Positions 9,752 through 18,939 of a stretch of DNA of 64,000 nucleotides are shown piece after piece. Under the pieces are notes generated by a model. The model did not search any database and was not told the DNA's origin. It saw nothing but the letters and a program-made list of their open reading frames with translations. The first letter of the stretch is position 1; each line of letters begins with the position of its first letter. Source of the stretch: Loktanella gaetbuli (lineage in GTDB: Bacteria > Pseudomonadota > Alphaproteobacteria > Rhodobacterales > Rhodobacteraceae); assembly GCF_020531945.1 (NCBI RefSeq), contig NZ_JAJATZ010000002.1, positions 434,001 through 498,000 on the forward strand, given 5' to 3'. Both the position numbers and the translations under genes were made by a program.

Positions 9752-10652
9752 CCGTTGCCTGCGCGCTTGCCGGCAGGATCGGGCCAAAGCGTGCAGGCTC
9801 TGTCGCCAGAAGACCGCCGGGATCGGTGATGGCCTCGTGGGGTCGCGCGCGCAGGATACGCAGGAATTCCAGCCTCTCGAAATCGGCAGACAATCGCACG
9901 CGCAGCCGCCGGTCGCTGCCCAAAGCGACCTGACCGACCAGCAGATCGGCAGGGAACACGCCGCCATCGCCGGAACTGACCACCCGGTCACCGGGCCGCA
10001 CCGCATCGGGGTTTTCCAGAAATTCGATCGGCGGGTTCAGCGTGTTGTCACCTGCGAGGATCGCCTTTTGTCCGGATGGTTGGATTGTCACCGGGATGCG
10101 GCTAGAGGTGTCGGTCAGCAAAATGACGCGACTGGTCTGATCCGCCATGCCACTGATCCGCCCGACCAGACCGATACCGTCCATCGCAGGCCAGCCGTCC
10201 TCGATCCCGTCACGCTTGCCGACATTCAGCAGAACAGACTGACGAAACGGGGATCCGCTGTCGGTCATGACAACGCCAGTAATATACGTCAGCTGCGGGT
10301 CGAGCTGGACATTGTTCAGTTCCAGCAAGCGCGCGTTTTCCTGTTCCAGCTGAAGTGCGGCCTCTTTCCAGGCCTTCATCTGCTGCAATTCGCGGCGCAG
10401 GTCGCTGTTCTGCTCTGACAGGGCCTGATAGCTGCGAAAATCGTTCACCAGACCGATGACACCGGTCACCGGTGCCATCGCCCAGTCGAAATTCGGCACA
10501 ACCCGGTCGATCACCGCGAGCCTGAACCGTTCGACCCGCGGACTGTCGATCCGCCAGACCAGAAACACTGCAAGCAACGCGACGATACCCACCGCAACCA
10601 ACAGGCGACGAAGCGGGGTCGTGAAATCCTCAGAGTTCCGGTCGCGGGCCAA
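9744..10652 (-). CDS. mreC: Rod shape-determining protein MreC
   Basis: A 302-residue bitopic protein: a short cytoplasmic N-terminus, one membrane segment (about residues 15-33), a periplasmic coiled coil (around SEQNSDLRRELQQMKAWKEA and LEQENARLLELNN) and the two beta-barrel domains characteristic of MreC (ITGVVMTDSGSPFRQSVLLN; DGIGLVGRISG; VSSGDGGVFPADLLVG). It links the cytoplasmic MreB filament with PBP2. Translation appears to start at a TTG (10652), since no ATG or GTG in frame precedes the membrane segment. The gap from mreB is 22 bp, so it is in the same operon. Confidence 0.92.
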   Translation of the reverse strand: MARDRNSEDFTTPLRRLLVAVGIVALLAVFLVWRIDSPRVERFRLAVIDRVVPNFDWAMAPVTGVIGLVNDFRSYQALSEQNSDLRRELQQMKAWKEAALQLEQENARLLELNNVQLDPQLTYITGVVMTDSGSPFRQSVLLNVGKRDGIEDGWPAMDGIGLVGRISGMADQTSRVILLTDTSSRIPVTIQPSGQKAILAGDNTLNPPIEFLENPDAVRPGDRVVSSGDGGVFPADLLVGQVALGSDRRLRVRLSADFERLEFLRILRARPHEAITDPGGLLATEPARFGPILPASAQATDG

Positions 10653-10674
10653 ACACAGCTCCCGTCAGGTCAGA

Positions 10675-11712
10675 TCAACTATCGTAGTCTATCACATGCC
10701 GAAGCTGTTTTTCATACTCAAGCGCCTTGCCGGTCCCCAAGGCCACACAATTCAGTGACTCGTCAGCGACGGAAATCGCAAGGCCCGTCTGTTCACGCAG
10801 CGCCAGGTCCAATTGCCCCAGCAGCGCGCCGCCACCCGTCAGCATGACGCCGCGATCAACGATGTCAGCGGCCAGATCAGGCGGCGTTGCCTCAAGCGCG
10901 GTCATCACCGCCTCACAAATTTGCTGCACCGGTTCGGCCAGTGCTTCGGCGACCTGGGCCTGCGAAATTTCTGTCTCTTTCGGCACGCCATTCAACAGGT
11001 CGCGGCCACGGATGTGCATGGAGCTTCCACGACCGTCATCGGGCATCCTTGCGGTGCCGATCGAGGTCTTGATGCGCTCGGCTGTGGATTCACCGATCAG
11101 CAGGTTATGCTGGCGGCGCAAATAGTTGATGATCGCCTCGTCCATCCGGTCACCGCCCACGCGCACGGACCGCGCGTAAACGATGTCACCCAGGCTCAGC
11201 ACGGCAACCTCGGTGGTGCCGCCACCGATATCCACGACCATGTTGCCGGTCGGGTCAGTGATCGGCATGCCCGCGCCGATGGCAGCCGCGATGGGTTCCG
11301 CGATCAGACCCGCACGGCGCGCACCGGCGGACAGGACTGACTGGCGGATCGCGCGTTTTTCGACCGGTGTCGCACCGTGGGGGACGCAGACGATGATCTT
11401 TGGCTTGGAGAACGTCGACCGCTTGGCCACCTTGCGGATGAAATACTTGATCATCTCTTCCGCGGTGTCGAAATCCGCGATCACGCCATCACGCATCGGC
11501 CGGATGGCTTCGATGCTGCCGGGCGTCCGGCCCAGCATCAATTTCGCATCTTCGCCGACGGCCAGCACTTTTTTCACGCCGTCCTTGACGTGATAGGCAA
11601 CCACGGACGGTTCGGACAAGACAATCCCACGACCCTTGACATAGATCAGCGTATTTGCCGTCCCGAGGTCGATGGCGATGTCGGACGAAAACAGATTGTG
11701 CCAAATTGCCAT
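10675..11712 (-). CDS. mreB: Actin-like rod shape-determining protein MreB
   Basis: A 345-residue bacterial actin. It opens with the phosphate-1 loop IAIDLGTANTLIYVKGRGIV, and contains DIGGGTTEVAVLSLG (phosphate 2) and LTGGGALL (adenosine loop). It assembles into membrane-bound filaments that guide side-wall synthesis. An ATG also exists at 11736, but the one at 11712 is preceded by GGGAAGG at proper spacing and matches the usual MreB N-terminus with its amphipathic MAIWHNLF helix. First gene of the mreB-mreC-mreD-mrdA-rodA-ghrA operon. Confidence 0.96.
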   Translation of the reverse strand: MAIWHNLFSSDIAIDLGTANTLIYVKGRGIVLSEPSVVAYHVKDGVKKVLAVGEDAKLMLGRTPGSIEAIRPMRDGVIADFDTAEEMIKYFIRKVAKRSTFSKPKIIVCVPHGATPVEKRAIRQSVLSAGARRAGLIAEPIAAAIGAGMPITDPTGNMVVDIGGGTTEVAVLSLGDIVYARSVRVGGDRMDEAIINYLRRQHNLLIGESTAERIKTSIGTARMPDDGRGSSMHIRGRDLLNGVPKETEISQAQVAEALAEPVQQICEAVMTALEATPPDLAADIVDRGVMLTGGGALLGQLDLALREQTGLAISVADESLNCVALGTGKALEYEKQLRHVIDYDS

Positions 11713-12016
11713 GCGAAGGCCTTCCCCAAAAATCATGCGCGCTGGGATGATCGCCGCTCAGGCCCGCAATCCAGCTCTAGGCCTTATAGGGGGGCGGTTC
11801 AGCGGTTAAAAGCCCTCGTGACAAGCCACTTGGCGCGATCTCGCCACCTGTACAGATGCGATAATTCTGGCGTCAGGATGAACCGAAATCTGGCAAAACT
11901 TGCACTTTTGGAACATTTGTCCTGGCAGGTGACGACAGCGACCTAGATCGGGCGCGCGCGAAAGCCGTCGAATCGTTTGCGGCCGGCCCACCACATCGTA
12001 GCGGACCGGCCGTGCC
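11713..12016. other. Intergenic region between leuA and mreB
   Basis: About 300 bp upstream of mreB and downstream of leuA with no convincing gene. It must hold the mreB promoter, but no clear consensus is seen. Near the leuA end there is a 7-bp inverted repeat (CGGCCGG at 11980-11986 and CCGGCCG at 12006-12012, loop 19 nt) that might act as a weak leuA terminator, but it lacks a U-run. Confidence 0.4.
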
Positions 12017-13576
<1,560 letters not shown>

Positions 13577-13611
13577 TGGTCTGGTCCTGAACGGCTATCT
13601 GTTGGGGATGG

Positions 13612-13647
13612 TCGGCGCTGGCACTGTCCGAGCGGTCGCGCCGACAG
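13612..13647 (-). promoter_or_regulatory. Candidate leuA attenuator stem-loops
   Basis: On the minus-strand transcript between the leader peptide stop and leuA, TCGGCGC pairs with GCGCCGA (13612-13618 with 13638-13644, 7 bp, 19-nt loop). A competing hairpin forms CTGTC with GACAG (13643-13647 with 13624-13628). The same CTGTC also occurs inside the leader codons (13694-13698), so ribosome position could decide which pairing forms. There is no U-run right after the stems, so the mechanism may be Rho-dependent or translational. Inference from sequence only. Confidence 0.35.
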
Positions 13648-13653
13648 GCACGC

Positions 13654-13731
13654 TCAGACGTGGTTCAGGCGTAGGGCACGCAGGGTCAGACCCGACAGGG
13701 TCGCCAAAAACATATGATCTCGTGCGCTCAT
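13654..13731 (-). CDS. Probable leu leader peptide
   Basis: A short open frame of 25 codons (MSARDHMFLATLSGLTLRAL and five more residues, ending NHV then TGA) directly upstream of leuA. The internal ATG at 13713, with GAGA ahead of it, gives a 19-residue peptide with six leucines, which fits a ribosome-stalling leader sensing charged tRNA-Leu. It lies between a TATAGT -10-like box (13739-13744) and leuA, with alternative stem-loops after its stop. Leader-peptide attenuation of leucine operons is known in other proteobacteria. That this frame is translated here is inference. Confidence 0.5.
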   Translation of the reverse strand: MSARDHMFLATLSGLTLRALRLNHV

Positions 13732-13738
13732 GCGTCGC

Positions 13739-13744
13739 ACTATA
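13739..13744 (-). promoter_or_regulatory. -10-like element of the leuA promoter
   Basis: TATAGT on the minus strand. A start site about 7 nt downstream would fall at the 25-codon leader frame or just before the 19-codon one. The -35 region (a TTTTCA-like stretch 16 nt upstream) is weak. Placement right upstream of the leader frame is the main support. Confidence 0.35.
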
Positions 13745-13781
13745 GCGGCTGTGTCCCGCTTGAAAAGGGCGTTTTGCCACT

Positions 13782-13836
13782 GGGGGCCTTGCCCCCGGCC
13801 CTTCGGGCCTCCCCCGCGGATATTTTTGACCAGAAG
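13782..13836. repeat. GC-rich double-hairpin intergenic element
   Basis: Two adjacent hairpins, GGGGGC-CTT-GCCCCC (13782-13796) and GGCCC-TTC-GGGCC (13797-13809), followed by CCCCCGCGGATATTTTTGAC and a purine-rich CAGAAGAAG. From memory, elements of this form (CCCCCG..ATATTTTTG.CCAGA.GAAG) recur many times in Rhodobacteraceae genomes, often between genes. It sits between the divergent leuA and SDR genes and may act as a bidirectional terminator or processing site. Confidence 0.5.
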
Positions 13837-13876
13837 AAGAATGGAATGCCGCGCGCGGTGATCTAGGTCTGCATTT

Positions 13877-14563
13877 ATGACACAGACATTGATTATCACA
13901 GGTGCAGCATCTGGCATCGGACGGGGGATCGCGCACGACTATGCCGGTCGCGGCTGGCGGGTCTTTGGGTTGGATGTTGATCCCGTAGAGATTGACGGTG
14001 TGACCGGCATCGTCTGCGACGTTGGCGACGAGGATCAGGTCGCGGCCGCCTTTGCGCAGATCGACGGCTGCGATTTGCTGATAAACAATGCGGGGATTGC
14101 AAACCCGCATAGAGGTCCGATCGAGGATCTGACGCTTGCCGATTGGCGGCGCGTGACCGACAGCCATCTGACCGGTGCCTTTCTGGTCACACGCGCAGCC
14201 GTGCCTCTGTTGCGCGCGCGCAAGGGGGCGATCGTCAACATGACATCGACCCGTGCGCAAATGTCGGAACCACATTCTGAAGCCTATGCCGCATCCAAGG
14301 GTGGGCTGTCGGCGCTGACCCATGCGCTGGCGATTTCGCTTGGTCCGGACATTCGCGTGAACGCCATTGCGCCCGGCTGGATCGTGACCAAAGGATGGGA
14401 CGATATGCGTGATGTGGATCACGATCAGCATCCCGTCGGCCGCGCGGGCCGGGTCGAGGACATCACGCAAACCGTCCGCTGGCTACAGGATTCGGGATTT
14501 GTGACCGGTCAGGTCGTCACCGTTGACGGTGGCATGACACGAAAGATGATCTATGCCGAATAA
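13877..14563 (+). CDS. SDR family oxidoreductase
   Basis: A 228-residue classical short-chain dehydrogenase/reductase. The cofactor motif TGAASGIG is at residues 8-15, NNAGIANP in the middle, a Ser in NMTSTRAQMS and the catalytic YAASKGG after it, then NAIAPGWI. It reduces or oxidises a carbonyl/alcohol with NAD(P); the substrate is unknown. The following SDR gene begins 11 bp inside its end, and the photolyase overlaps that one, so the three form one operon. Confidence 0.88.
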   Translation: MTQTLIITGAASGIGRGIAHDYAGRGWRVFGLDVDPVEIDGVTGIVCDVGDEDQVAAAFAQIDGCDLLINNAGIANPHRGPIEDLTLADWRRVTDSHLTGAFLVTRAAVPLLRARKGAIVNMTSTRAQMSEPHSEAYAASKGGLSALTHALAISLGPDIRVNAIAPGWIVTKGWDDMRDVDHDQHPVGRAGRVEDITQTVRWLQDSGFVTGQVVTVDGGMTRKMIYAE

Positions 14564-15209
14564 TGCCCTGGTGATCGGTGCCTCTGGCGGCATCGGACAA
14601 GCTGTGACTGACGCCCTGCGTGCGCGCGGCGATACGGTCACGACCCTGTCGCGCAGCGCCGACGGGTTCGACGTGACCGACCCCGCATCCGTCGCCCGGC
14701 ATCTGGACGCGCTTGATGGTCCATTCGACCTGGTGTTCGTGGCCGTCGGTGTTCTGGGCACACCGGAAAAGTCCCTTGGTGCCATCGAGGCCGACGCCAT
14801 GGCCCGGGTCATGGCCGTGAATGCCATCGGTCCAGCGCTGATCTTGCGACACCTCGGCCGGTTGCTGCCCCGCCGCGCCCCGTCAGTCTGTGCAATCCTG
14901 TCGGCACGCGTCGGATCAATCGGCGACAACGGGATCGGCGGTTGGTATTCCTACCGCGCATCAAAGGCCGCGCTGAACCAGATCGTGCACGGGGCAGCGA
15001 TCGAACTTGGCCGTTCGCACAAACAATCCAGCGTCGTCGCTCTGCATCCCGGCACGGTCAAGACACCCTTTACCGCCGATTATGCGGGCCACCACAAAAC
15101 AGTACCGGCATCCCAGGCTGCTGCAAATCTGCTGGGCGTGATCGACGGTCTTGGTCCTGATCAGTCGGGCCAATTCTTTGATTATGCCGGAAAGACCATC
15201 CCATGGTAG
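14553..15209 (+). CDS. SDR family oxidoreductase (C-factor/CsgA-like)
   Basis: A 218-residue SDR. The N-terminus NALVIGASGGIGQAV carries the glycine-rich cofactor loop, SARVGSIGDN holds the catalytic Ser region and YRASKAALNQ the Tyr-x3-Lys pair. VALHPGTVKTPFT is the usual C-terminal proline-glycine turn of the C-factor subgroup. The subgroup often lies next to photolyase-related genes, as here, but what it reduces is not known. It overlaps the neighbours at both ends (11 bp and 7 bp). Confidence 0.87.
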   Translation: MPNNALVIGASGGIGQAVTDALRARGDTVTTLSRSADGFDVTDPASVARHLDALDGPFDLVFVAVGVLGTPEKSLGAIEADAMARVMAVNAIGPALILRHLGRLLPRRAPSVCAILSARVGSIGDNGIGGWYSYRASKAALNQIVHGAAIELGRSHKQSSVVALHPGTVKTPFTADYAGHHKTVPASQAAANLLGVIDGLGPDQSGQFFDYAGKTIPW

Positions 15210-16723
15210 ATCTCGTTCTCGTGCTGGGTGACCAGCTGTCACCCGAACTCTCTGCGCTGCAAAAGGCCAGCAAATCGACTGACATCGTCGTCATGGCCGA
15301 GGTCGCGGACGAGGCAAGCTATGTGGCGCACCACCCCAAGAAGATCGCGTTCCTCTTTGCGTCGATGCGCAAATTCGCGGCACAGTTGCGCGCGGATGGA
15401 TGGACCGTCGACTATACCCGACTGGGCGAAGGATCCGATTCCATCTGTGGTGTCCTGATGCGCGCGGCCGAGGAATACGACGCAAACCGGGTGCTGGCGA
15501 CAGAACCCGGTGAATGGCGGCTGATCGAGGCGTTGCGTCACTGCCCAGTGACCGTCGAGCAATTGCCAGACGACCGTTTCATCGCCTCGCACAAGGAATT
15601 CGAAGGCTGGGCCGAGGGGCGCAAGGCGCTGCGGATGGAGTATTTCTACCGCGAGATGCGCCGCAAGACCGGCCTGATGATGGACGGCGACACCCCCGCC
15701 GGTGGCCAGTGGAACTATGACGAGGACAACCGCAAGCCGCCGCCAGAGGGGATCGATTTTGCGGGACCAATGCGGTTCACCCCGGACGAGACTGTCGAAG
15801 AGGTGCTGCAACTGGTCGAACGCCGTTTCGGCAATTCATTCGGCGATCTGCGACCGTTCTGGTTTGCCACCGATCGCGGTCAGGCACGTCAGCACCTGGC
15901 ACATTGGGTGAAAAAGGGCCTGCCCGATTTCGGCACCTATCAGGATGCCATGATGGACGACGAAAGGTTCATGTATCATTCCATCGTTGGCCTTTATATC
16001 AACGCAGGTCTGCTAAACCCGATGGAGGTTTGCGAGGCGGTCGAAAAAGCGTGGCAGGACGGCGATGTGCCGATCAATGCGGCCGAAGGTTTCATCCGCC
16101 AGATCATCGGCTGGCGCGAATACATCCGCGGGATCTATTTTCGAGAGGGCCCGGATTACATCCATCGCAATGGGCTGGACCACACCCGTGATCTTCCCGG
16201 TCTGTACTGGGGCGATGCGACCGACATGCGTTGCATGTCCCGCGCCATCGAGCAGACCAAGGAAGAGGCCTATGCCCACCATATCCAGCGCCTGATGGTG
16301 ACCGGCAATTTCGCCCTGCTGGCCGGGATCGATCCGTTTCAGGTCCATGAATGGTATCTGCGCGTTTACGCCGACGCCTACGAATGGGTCGAGGCACCGA
16401 ACGTCATCGGCATGAGCCAGTTCGCGGACGGCGGGATCATCGCCAGCAAACCCTACGTGAGTTCGGGCAATTACATCCACAAGATGTCGGACTACTGCGG
16501 GTCTTGCGCCTATTCAGTAACCAAGAAAACCGGCAAGGGCGCCTGCCCGTTCAACCTGCTGTATTGGCATTTCATGGACCGTCACCGCGAAAAATTCGCG
16601 TCCAACAACCGGATCGGACGGATCTACGGCACATGGGACCGGATGGACGACGCCAAAAAGGAAACGATCCTGTCAGAGGCGCAGGCTTTCCTCGACCGGA
16701 TGGACGCAGGAGAAACCGTCTAG
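15203..16723 (+). CDS. Iron-sulfur bacterial cryptochrome/(6-4) photolyase (PhrB/CryB family)
   Basis: A 506-residue flavoprotein of the deoxyribodipyrimidine photolyase-related family. It starts LVLVLGDQLSPELSAL, a signature of this group. Near the C-terminus three of the four Cys expected to hold a [4Fe-4S] cluster are visible in YCGSCAYSV and GACPFNLLYW; the other lies upstream (around MRCMSRA). Agrobacterium PhrB repairs (6-4) photoproducts and Rhodobacter CryB acts in light-dependent regulation, so repair, signalling or both are possible. It is the last gene of the SDR-SDR-photolyase operon and overlaps the convergent SseB-like gene by 4 bp. Confidence 0.92.
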   Translation: MVDLVLVLGDQLSPELSALQKASKSTDIVVMAEVADEASYVAHHPKKIAFLFASMRKFAAQLRADGWTVDYTRLGEGSDSICGVLMRAAEEYDANRVLATEPGEWRLIEALRHCPVTVEQLPDDRFIASHKEFEGWAEGRKALRMEYFYREMRRKTGLMMDGDTPAGGQWNYDEDNRKPPPEGIDFAGPMRFTPDETVEEVLQLVERRFGNSFGDLRPFWFATDRGQARQHLAHWVKKGLPDFGTYQDAMMDDERFMYHSIVGLYINAGLLNPMEVCEAVEKAWQDGDVPINAAEGFIRQIIGWREYIRGIYFREGPDYIHRNGLDHTRDLPGLYWGDATDMRCMSRAIEQTKEEAYAHHIQRLMVTGNFALLAGIDPFQVHEWYLRVYADAYEWVEAPNVIGMSQFADGGIIASKPYVSSGNYIHKMSDYCGSCAYSVTKKTGKGACPFNLLYWHFMDRHREKFASNNRIGRIYGTWDRMDDAKKETILSEAQAFLDRMDAGETV

Positions 16724-17508
16724 CGCAGTTTCGGCGGCTTGTTCGGATCGGCACCGGGGGCCATCGGGACATCTGGTGTGACGCGCTGAATTTTCGGCAG
16801 GTCGAACCGCAGGCCCACACGTTCCAGCCGGCGGGCCATTTCCTCGTCTGCGCCGACGAACACGACGTCCATCGTGCCTGCGTCGATGCCGGAAAATGTC
16901 AGTGCCTCGCCCGCCGCATGGGCCAGCGCACCATGGGCGCTGTCATCCGCGCCCACAAATCCCAGAACGTGTCCCTTACCACCGTCCTCGTATTCGGCGG
17001 CAACAAGGTAGGCCGTTTCGGCCAGTCCCGCCGTCTTTGACAGCTTGCGGTCCAATGCGTCCAGCACCGCCTCTGGCAGTGATTTTGGCGGCGTGATCGC
17101 GACCAGCCGCGCCTGCGTCTGTTCAGGTGCGTGATCCAGGGTCGTTGCCAGCCAGTCGACACCATCCGCCGGGATCAACATCGCCGAGGAGGCTACGCGC
17201 AGGTTCAAGGCCAGCCCACAGCCCTGCCCCGCCATCATCTGCACCAGGGCCCGCCCCGGCAATCCGGCATAGGGTGCCACGCGCCCGGTAAAATCGGACA
17301 AACGGTCCTCGGTGTCAAAAATCAGTGCGAATGGCGCGCCTTCCATTTCGACTACAGTGGGTTTGACACTGTCACCCTCGGGTTCCGCATCCAGCAAGAC
17401 ATAGACATCCGCGTCGCACAGGTCTTCGTAGAACCGCAGGCGCAGTGCGTCGTTTTCCGGGGCCGCCTGCATCGCGGCGTGGGATTTATCCAGCGTCGTT
17501 TCGGTCAT
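16720..17508 (-). CDS. SseB-like protein
   Basis: A 262-residue protein from the ATG at 17508 (MTETTLDKSHAAM); an upstream frame extension reads through the next gene and is unlikely. An N-terminal SseB-type domain is seen (DALRLRFYEDLCDADVYVLL, then PFALIFDTEDRLSDF and YAGLPGRALVQMM), followed by a C-terminal domain of the kind found with it. SseB-like proteins are widespread in alphaproteobacteria and their function is unknown. Co-directional and overlapping with the UDG-like gene by 4 bp, so the two are likely one transcript. Confidence 0.75.
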   Translation of the reverse strand: MTETTLDKSHAAMQAAPENDALRLRFYEDLCDADVYVLLDAEPEGDSVKPTVVEMEGAPFALIFDTEDRLSDFTGRVAPYAGLPGRALVQMMAGQGCGLALNLRVASSAMLIPADGVDWLATTLDHAPEQTQARLVAITPPKSLPEAVLDALDRKLSKTAGLAETAYLVAAEYEDGGKGHVLGFVGADDSAHGALAHAAGEALTFSGIDAGTMDVVFVGADEEMARRLERVGLRFDLPKIQRVTPDVPMAPGADPNKPPKLR

Positions 17509-18086
17509 TCCAGCACCTCTTGCACGCGCGCCCGTAATACGGGCAGCAATTCGTCGGCAAACCACGGGTTGCGGTTCAGCCATCCGGTATTGCGCCAGGA
17601 CGGATGAGGCAAGGGAAAGACATGCGGCGCGTGATCTCGCCAGCCCGCAACCCGCTGCGTGACGGGCATTTTATCGCCCAAGTGCCAGCCTTGGGCGTAG
17701 GCGCCGATCAGCAGCGTCAGTGGCACCTGCCCCAGCTGGGCAAGCGCCGCCGCACGCCACGTTGCTGCGCAGATGCGCGGTGGCGGCAGGTCAGAGCCTT
17801 TGGCGTCATACCCCGGAAAACAGAATGCCATCGGCACGATTGCGACCCGGTCGCGGTCATAAAACGCGTCGTTCTCGATCCCCATCCAATCCCGCAACCG
17901 GTCACCGGAACGGTCCCAAAACGGGGTCTGCGCCTCATGCACACGCGCACCCGGGGCCTGACTTGCGATCAGAATGCGCGGTTGGCCACGAAACCACACG
18001 ACCGGACGTGGGCTGTGTCGCGTTGCGGTCCGGGCAAAACGATCTGCGCAGATGCGGCAGTCCGAGATGTCTTTCTGGATACTCAT
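17505..18086 (-). CDS. Uracil-DNA glycosylase family protein
   Basis: A 193-residue protein of the uracil-DNA glycosylase superfamily (COG1573-like). The early Cys pair CRICADRF, ILIASQAPGARVHEAQTPFWDRSG (the motif-1 region) and the late PLPHPSWRN (motif-2 HPS loop that enters the minor groove) support this. The usual catalytic residue of classic families is not obvious, so the repair activity may differ (some relatives bind rather than excise uracil). It lies next to a photolyase cluster, which fits a DNA-repair role. Confidence 0.75.
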   Translation of the reverse strand: MSIQKDISDCRICADRFARTATRHSPRPVVWFRGQPRILIASQAPGARVHEAQTPFWDRSGDRLRDWMGIENDAFYDRDRVAIVPMAFCFPGYDAKGSDLPPPRICAATWRAAALAQLGQVPLTLLIGAYAQGWHLGDKMPVTQRVAGWRDHAPHVFPLPHPSWRNTGWLNRNPWFADELLPVLRARVQEVLE

Positions 18087-18279
18087 GGACGGGATCTAGA
18101 ACAGCCCAGCCCTTTGCACAGGGACCACGGTCCATCACGGTTTTGCAAAAAACCGCCTTTCGCCTGTCTTTGAACACAATTTCCGGTCATTAAGTGTAAA
18201 AGAGAGAACAATGTGACGCCGAATTAACCTTCGTCGCGCATTCACAGCGGGCAGCAAGCACGTCGAGAGCGGGCAAAAG

Positions 18280-18939
18280 ATGTTGGAATTCAATGCGGTC
18301 AGCAAGTCCTTCTGGACCGGCACCCAGCGCAAGATCATCCTGGATCGGGCGTCGTTTCGCGTTGAACTGGGAAATTCGCTGGGAATCCTGGCACCCAACG
18401 GCACCGGCAAGACGACCTTGATCAACATGATGGCCGGTCTGGAAAAACCCGACGAAGGCACGATTACCCGCGGATGCCGCATATCGTTTCCGCTGGGTTT
18501 CATGGGCGGTGTCGTCAACCGGCATACCGCGCGCGAAAACGTGCGCTATATCGCCCGGCTCTACGGTCTGGATCCCGACTATATCGAGGCGTTCTGCCGC
18601 TGGCTGTGCGGGATCAAGGAATATTTCGACATGCCGGTCGGGACCTACAGTGCGGGGATGCGGGCGCGGCTGACATTTTCGCTGATGCTGGCGCTTGATT
18701 TCGATATCTACCTCATCGACGAAGGCATGCCGTCCACGACCGATATGGAATTCAATCGCAAGGCGGGTGAAATCCTGCGTGAACGGCTGGAAAAGACGAC
18801 CGTGATCATCGTATCGCATCAGGCAGAGACACTTGAACGGTTCGCGCGTTCGGCCGCTGTATTGCGCGACGGCAGAATCCACATGTTCGACACACTTGAA
18901 GAGGCCAAGCAGCTTTATGACTACGAAGCCCACAGCTAA
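18280..18939 (+). CDS. Capsule polysaccharide ABC transporter, ATP-binding protein (KpsT-like)
   Basis: A 219-residue ATPase of the type that powers group 2 capsule export. Walker A is APNGTGKTT (residues about 44-52), the signature is YSAGMRARL (instead of LSGGQ, typical of KpsT/CtrD/BexA) and Walker B DIYLIDEG. HQAETLERFA follows. It would work with a KpsM-type permease, which is not in this window, and with the KpsE-like protein whose gene starts inside its 3' end. Confidence 0.88.
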   Translation: MLEFNAVSKSFWTGTQRKIILDRASFRVELGNSLGILAPNGTGKTTLINMMAGLEKPDEGTITRGCRISFPLGFMGGVVNRHTARENVRYIARLYGLDPDYIEAFCRWLCGIKEYFDMPVGTYSAGMRARLTFSLMLALDFDIYLIDEGMPSTTDMEFNRKAGEILRERLEKTTVIIVSHQAETLERFARSAAVLRDGRIHMFDTLEEAKQLYDYEAHS

